Positions 6,226 through 9,335 of a DNA stretch of 9,335 bases are shown piece after piece; the first letter of the stretch is position 1; every line of letters starts with the position of its first letter. The stretch is from the NCBI GenBank assembly GCA_039208045.1, contig JBCCRH010000236.1, positions 1 to 9,335 of the forward strand. Reading direction: 5' to 3'. Both the position numbers and the translations under genes were made by a program. This stretch comes from JBCCRH01 sp039208045. GTDB lineage: Bacteria; Bacteroidota; Bacteroidia; Chitinophagales; Saprospiraceae. A model generated the notes under the pieces. That model was not told the DNA's origin. It did no database searches and saw only the letters and a program-made list of their open reading frames with translations.

Positions 6226-7368
6226 TCATTCTTGTTTGAGGGCCTGTTCTAGCGCGTCTAAAAAACCAAAGCCCATTTTTTCAATATTGATTTCTGCATG
6301 GGGTAATAAAATAATATCGAAGCGATTAATCACTTCTTCTATATTTTCTGCCCTGGGAGCCACCTCGCCAGCTGGGATACTTGTATTGTAATAATACCAA
6401 AAACGAGATGCTGGATGGAAAAGACCTTGTGGAATCCCATAGTCATAAAGCAACTTATAGTAGCTATCTCCCACAGCGAGTACTTTTGGTGGGGTATGAA
6501 TGGAGTCTATCTGTTCATAGCGAATAGTAGGGTAGGGCATAGGGCGCACTTCGGGGTCTTTCCATAGGTTGGCACCATACAGTAATTCTCGATCGGTGGA
6601 GCGAAGATCGGTACTTAGCGCAATGCTATCTCGCCATTGCATTTCAGGTAACTGCACACTTAGTAATTGGCCTATTTGGTGCCGAATACTATCCGCTGCC
6701 CAAGCTGCCCCATAATAGCTCCAGTGCAGGCCATATTGTGGATAAATGGGATAAGGAGCCTTTTGGCTAAAGAAAAAAGAAAAGTCCTGCGTTGGTACTT
6801 TTTTGTCAAAAAGTAAAAAGCGGAAGCGATCGTAGTTGGAAGATTTGCTACCGTTCTTTTGGTAAAATGCAGGAAGGTGCTCGGGCAGTACACGGGGTTT
6901 GCTCGGGGGCAAAATAACCAAGAGCGACTTGCCCTTTGCTTCTAGCGCTTGCTGGATAAATTGTAGCTGATTCGATAGTTGCTCCAAGCGAGTTTGTGGA
7001 ATCTCATCTTTGCCAATAAAAGCATCACAATAGGTCGTGCTATAAAAAAAGCCATCTTGTCCCTTAGCGACTAAAGCACTCGGCACCTCTCCAAATAGCT
7101 GGTAGATCCACTCATTGCGTAAGCGTACAAAAAAAGGAGCGATGGCACTTTCCTGTTTGAGGTGCTGCTCACTTGCCTTCTGGTAGTACCCACTCATCCA
7201 ATTGCGAGCGCTGAGTCGGGCGCCAGGCGCAGCCTCAAAACTACCCCCCAAATCAGGCGCTTCCAAAGCTGGAATCTGACGCTGGAGCAATGGAACATAC
7301 CATTGGCTCATGCACAGTACGATGAGCAAGAAAAGAAAAAGAAAATATTTATAAAGTAACTGCATCAT
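6226..7368 (-). CDS. AlgX/AlgJ-like SGNH-fold protein, membrane anchored
   Basis: The likely role is periplasmic O-acetylation (or other acylation) of an exported polymer together with the adjacent MBOAT protein, as AlgI works with AlgJ and AlgX. The 380 residues begin with an uncleaved-looking signal anchor (about 5-20, KYFLFLFLLIVLCM). Family-like motifs are LLVILPPSKPRVLPEHLP (149-166), GLHWSYYGA (213-221) and AVGDSYY (298-304); the order His-Trp before Gly-Asp-Ser is that of AlgX. His215 and Ser302 would be catalytic. The Asp of the AlgX Asp-x-His motif is replaced by Gly213. That may be a subfamily trait or may mean altered activity. MMQLL offers two starts three bases apart. The gene lies 3 bases after the MBOAT stop and 4 before recQ. 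The substrate is unknown, and the family call rests on motifs only. Confidence 0.75.
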   Translation of the reverse strand: MMQLLYKYFLFLFLLIVLCMSQWYVPLLQRQIPALEAPDLGGSFEAAPGARLSARNWMSGYYQKASEQHLKQESAIAPFFVRLRNEWIYQLFGEVPSALVAKGQDGFFYSTTYCDAFIGKDEIPQTRLEQLSNQLQFIQQALEAKGKSLLVILPPSKPRVLPEHLPAFYQKNGSKSSNYDRFRFLLFDKKVPTQDFSFFFSQKAPYPIYPQYGLHWSYYGAAWAADSIRHQIGQLLSVQLPEMQWRDSIALSTDLRSTDRELLYGANLWKDPEVRPMPYPTIRYEQIDSIHTPPKVLAVGDSYYKLLYDYGIPQGLFHPASRFWYYYNTSIPAGEVAPRAENIEEVINRFDIILLPHAEINIEKMGFGFLDALEQALKQE

Positions 7369-7371
7369 ACG

Positions 7372-8793
7372 CTAAAACTGAAAATAGATAAATGGGTTAA
7401 AGCCAGAGGCAAAAATTTCTAGCAAGCTCCAAGTACTAATAAGGGCACAAAACAGGGCTTTGGCAGAAAGCCACCCCAAGTGCAGCTCATTCTCAAAAAA
7501 GCGATTGCCCGCTTGTTCAACACTATTAAATACCCCCATGAAGGAAAAGGTAACCGCTAAAAGCATAAAAAACCAAAATTTAGCTCCTGTGACCACCAAA
7601 AGAGCATTTCCTGAAAAGGAAAAGAGCAAGCCAATGTAGGCAAAAGCATAGCTAAAATCGGGTGACCGGAAGAAGACCCAGCCCAAAAGCACGATCAAAT
7701 ATGTGATAAGCACACTCGGTACTTTGCCCAACCCTTTCAACCAATCTACCAAAAAGAGCCGATCTAAAATAAGAAATAAACCGTGAAATGCCCCCCAAAA
7801 AATGAATGTCCACGCTGCCCCATGCCAAAGGCCAGAGATCAAAAATACGGCACACAGATTGAAATAGAGTCGACGCTTACTCACCCGATTTCCACCCAGT
7901 GGAATATACAGATAGTCCCGCATCCAATTGCTAAGCGTAATATGCCACCTTCTCCAAAACTCGGTAATATTCTGGGCAATGTACGGAAAGTTGAAATTTT
8001 CGGGAAACCGAAACCCCAACATCCGCGCCAAGCCAATGGCCATATCCGAATAGCCCGAAAAGTCGAAGTAAATCTGAAAAGAATAAGCGATAATCCCTAC
8101 CCAAGCCGTTACCGTATTGAGTTGATCCGGCGCATGACTGAATATATCATCAACCACTAAACCAACAGAATTAGCAATCAGCACCTTTTTGGCTAGTCCG
8201 ATCAGGAAGCGAAATAAACCCGCTAAACGATCATCGATATGCTCATGTGCACTGCGATCCTGTAACTGACTAGCAATTTCATTGAAACGGACAATAGGCC
8301 CTGCAATAAGCTGTGGAAACAGCAGGATATACAATGCATAATCCTCAAAGCGTTGGAGTGGCTTGGAGCGACCCTGGTGGCAATCTAGCACATAGCTGAT
8401 TTTCTGAAAAGTAATAAATGAAATACCAATGGGCAGCGCAATGCGCGCCATCCTAATGCCCTCCCCACCAAATAATTGAGCAATTCCATTAATGTTATCC
8501 ACAAAAAAGTTGAGGTATTTGGCGACGACCAACAATCCTACATTGAGGATAATCGTGAGCGCCAACAAGCGCTTTTTACGAAGCCCCCGGCTCACCTCAA
8601 TCAACTGCACCAAATAAAAATCAAGAATCAGCGAAGTGATAATGATAATGATAAACTCCGGCTCCCCCCAGGCGTAAAAGAAACAGCTGGCCAGTAGTGC
8701 CACCACATTTTGCGCCTTCTTCGGACTGGCATAGTAGAAGAGTAAAAAAATAGGCAAAAAGTATAGCAAAAAGTACAGGCTGCTAAATACCAT
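7372..8793 (-). CDS. MBOAT family O-acyltransferase (AlgI/DltB-like)
   Basis: This is a multi-pass membrane protein of 473 residues with about ten or more hydrophobic segments. It carries the AlgI/DltB signature parts: LPIGISFITFQKISYVLD (120-137), LLFPQLIAGPIVRF (157-170), YFDFSGYSDMAIGLARMLGF (242-261), EFWRRWHITLSNWMRDYLY (278-296) and the conserved SGLWHGAAW (320-328) with catalytic His324. Members move acyl groups through the cytoplasmic membrane for transfer to alginate, teichoic acid or other polymers. The neighbouring SGNH gene, 3 bases downstream, is the expected partner. Substrate cannot be told: no alg or dlt genes lie here. MVFSSLYFLLYFLPI is the usual beginning of the family and supports this ATG. 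A 68-bp divergent region lies upstream; no clear TAnnTTTG promoter is visible in it. Confidence 0.94.
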   Translation of the reverse strand: MVFSSLYFLLYFLPIFLLFYYASPKKAQNVVALLASCFFYAWGEPEFIIIIITSLILDFYLVQLIEVSRGLRKKRLLALTIILNVGLLVVAKYLNFFVDNINGIAQLFGGEGIRMARIALPIGISFITFQKISYVLDCHQGRSKPLQRFEDYALYILLFPQLIAGPIVRFNEIASQLQDRSAHEHIDDRLAGLFRFLIGLAKKVLIANSVGLVVDDIFSHAPDQLNTVTAWVGIIAYSFQIYFDFSGYSDMAIGLARMLGFRFPENFNFPYIAQNITEFWRRWHITLSNWMRDYLYIPLGGNRVSKRRLYFNLCAVFLISGLWHGAAWTFIFWGAFHGLFLILDRLFLVDWLKGLGKVPSVLITYLIVLLGWVFFRSPDFSYAFAYIGLLFSFSGNALLVVTGAKFWFFMLLAVTFSFMGVFNSVEQAGNRFFENELHLGWLSAKALFCALISTWSLLEIFASGFNPFIYFQF

Positions 8794-8846
8794 TCAACGT
8801 CCGTTTTTTCTGGAAGCTCGATAATCCGTAACTTGCGGCTAATATA

Positions 8847-8863
8847 ATTAATCATCGATTAAT
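8847..8863. promoter_or_regulatory. Palindrome in the divergent region (candidate operator)
   Basis: ATTAATC (8847-8853) and GATTAAT (8857-8863) are a perfect 7-bp inverted repeat around ATC, in the 68-bp gap between the MBOAT gene and the divergent gene. The right arm covers the first two bases of the downstream ATG. The position would suit a dimeric regulator of both genes, but AT-rich palindromes also arise by chance. Confidence 0.35.
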
Positions 8864-9335
8864 GAACGGAATGGACTCCACTACAGCTCCACAAATTTGG
8901 CGAAAGCTACTCCGCGCCCTGCTCTTTTGGGCATTATTGGTAGGAGCGAGTAGCTGGTACTTTGGCCTGCTCGGCCCAGCACGTACCTCAGTCGCTACCG
9001 ATGCTGAAACCATTGGTACCCATCAACGGCAGGCAACTTTTTGGAGTGCGGATACGCCCATTTCTGGTGCACAATGGCAGAGCGACGCACTGGCCAGGAG
9101 CGGAGCTTGGAGCATGGCACTGCCCAAGCAAGCCTTTGGGTTTGAGTTCGAAATCCCCAATCTGCGAGGAGATGAACAGCTAGAGCTTTCGGTATGGCGC
9201 AAAGCACTCGAAGGTACTTCTAGCGAAGGCATGCTCGTGGCGGAAATCCAAGGCAAGTTCTGGGAAGGCTGCAAAACAGTAGCCGAAAAAGACGAGCAAG
9301 GCTGGGAGCGCATTGCTTGCACCATCACCCCACCC
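8862..9335 (+). CDS. Membrane-anchored protein with beta-sandwich-like domain, 3' truncated
   Basis: The frame stays open for 158 codons from ATG at 8862 to the window end, so the gene is cut by the edge. An in-frame ATG at 8871 is an alternative start. Residues 1-18 are polar and basic at the end (WRKLLR), followed by one hydrophobic helix (about 19-37) ending in GLLGP, so the rest should be outside the cytoplasm. Residues about 60-158 alternate polar and hydrophobic residues (FGFEFEIPNL, QLELSVWRK, GMLVAEIQGKFW, GWERIACTI). The pattern of a paired-aromatic strand followed by GWERI resembles carbohydrate-binding jelly-roll modules of the CBM4/9 kind; this is inference from pattern only. A catalytic domain may follow beyond the edge. 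Two cysteines occur in the visible outer part. It diverges from the MBOAT gene by 68 bp, which hints at a surface-polymer role. No Shine-Dalgarno site is visible. Confidence 0.7.
   Translation, partial: MNGMDSTTAPQIWRKLLRALLFWALLVGASSWYFGLLGPARTSVATDAETIGTHQRQATFWSADTPISGAQWQSDALARSGAWSMALPKQAFGFEFEIPNLRGDEQLELSVWRKALEGTSSEGMLVAEIQGKFWEGCKTVAEKDEQGWERIACTITPP

Noticed and set aside
7783..8160. A 125-codon plus-strand frame inside the MBOAT gene
   Set aside because: It is antisense to the conserved MBOAT core, and its translation is rich in Pro, Lys and Arg without any motif.

Overview
The window looks like chromosomal DNA of a free-living Bacteroidota bacterium, most likely near Saprospiria (Lewinella-like). 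This rests on protein style, a TAnnTTTG-type promoter upstream of surE, the general lack of strong Shine-Dalgarno sites, and intergenic low-complexity heptad/octad repeats. The species assignment is inference. A lipid A gene shows a Gram-negative envelope, and ferrochelatase shows that heme is made through protoporphyrin IX.

Layout. Positions 1-531 carry no supportable gene. They hold a G-rich repeat block at the left, a nested hairpin at 214-301, a nearly G-free spacer, and a C-rich repeat block that runs into the 3' end of hemH. hemH (ferrochelatase, minus) and surE (5'/3'-nucleotidase, plus) diverge from a 124-bp region holding a good surE promoter candidate. surE is followed by a 101-residue membrane protein and lpxB (lipid A disaccharide synthase), all on plus. 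A 152-bp repeat-filled gap separates the last two. lpxB converges on recQ with a 9-bp overlap of their 3' ends.

On the minus strand an MBOAT O-acyltransferase, an AlgX/AlgJ-like SGNH protein and recQ lie head to tail with gaps of 3 and 4 bp, so they form an apparent operon. The first two probably make a cell-surface polymer acylation pair. RecQ is a DNA repair helicase that appears to be only a transcriptional passenger. Diverging from the MBOAT gene is a truncated plus-strand gene for a membrane-anchored protein with a beta-sandwich-like outer part, open at the window edge.

The least ordinary content is non-coding. A modular repeat family occurs at three places: (AGTGGTC)n, an AACTCRTAA box, a CCGTCCTCC box, and C-rich octads that read as TTTGAGGG-like runs on the other strand. 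It creates three G-quadruplex motifs, abuts the lpxB start codon, and supplies the last roughly 20 codons of hemH. Two inverted copies flank the nested hairpin. I did not find a clear new multi-gene system; the genes themselves belong to known families.
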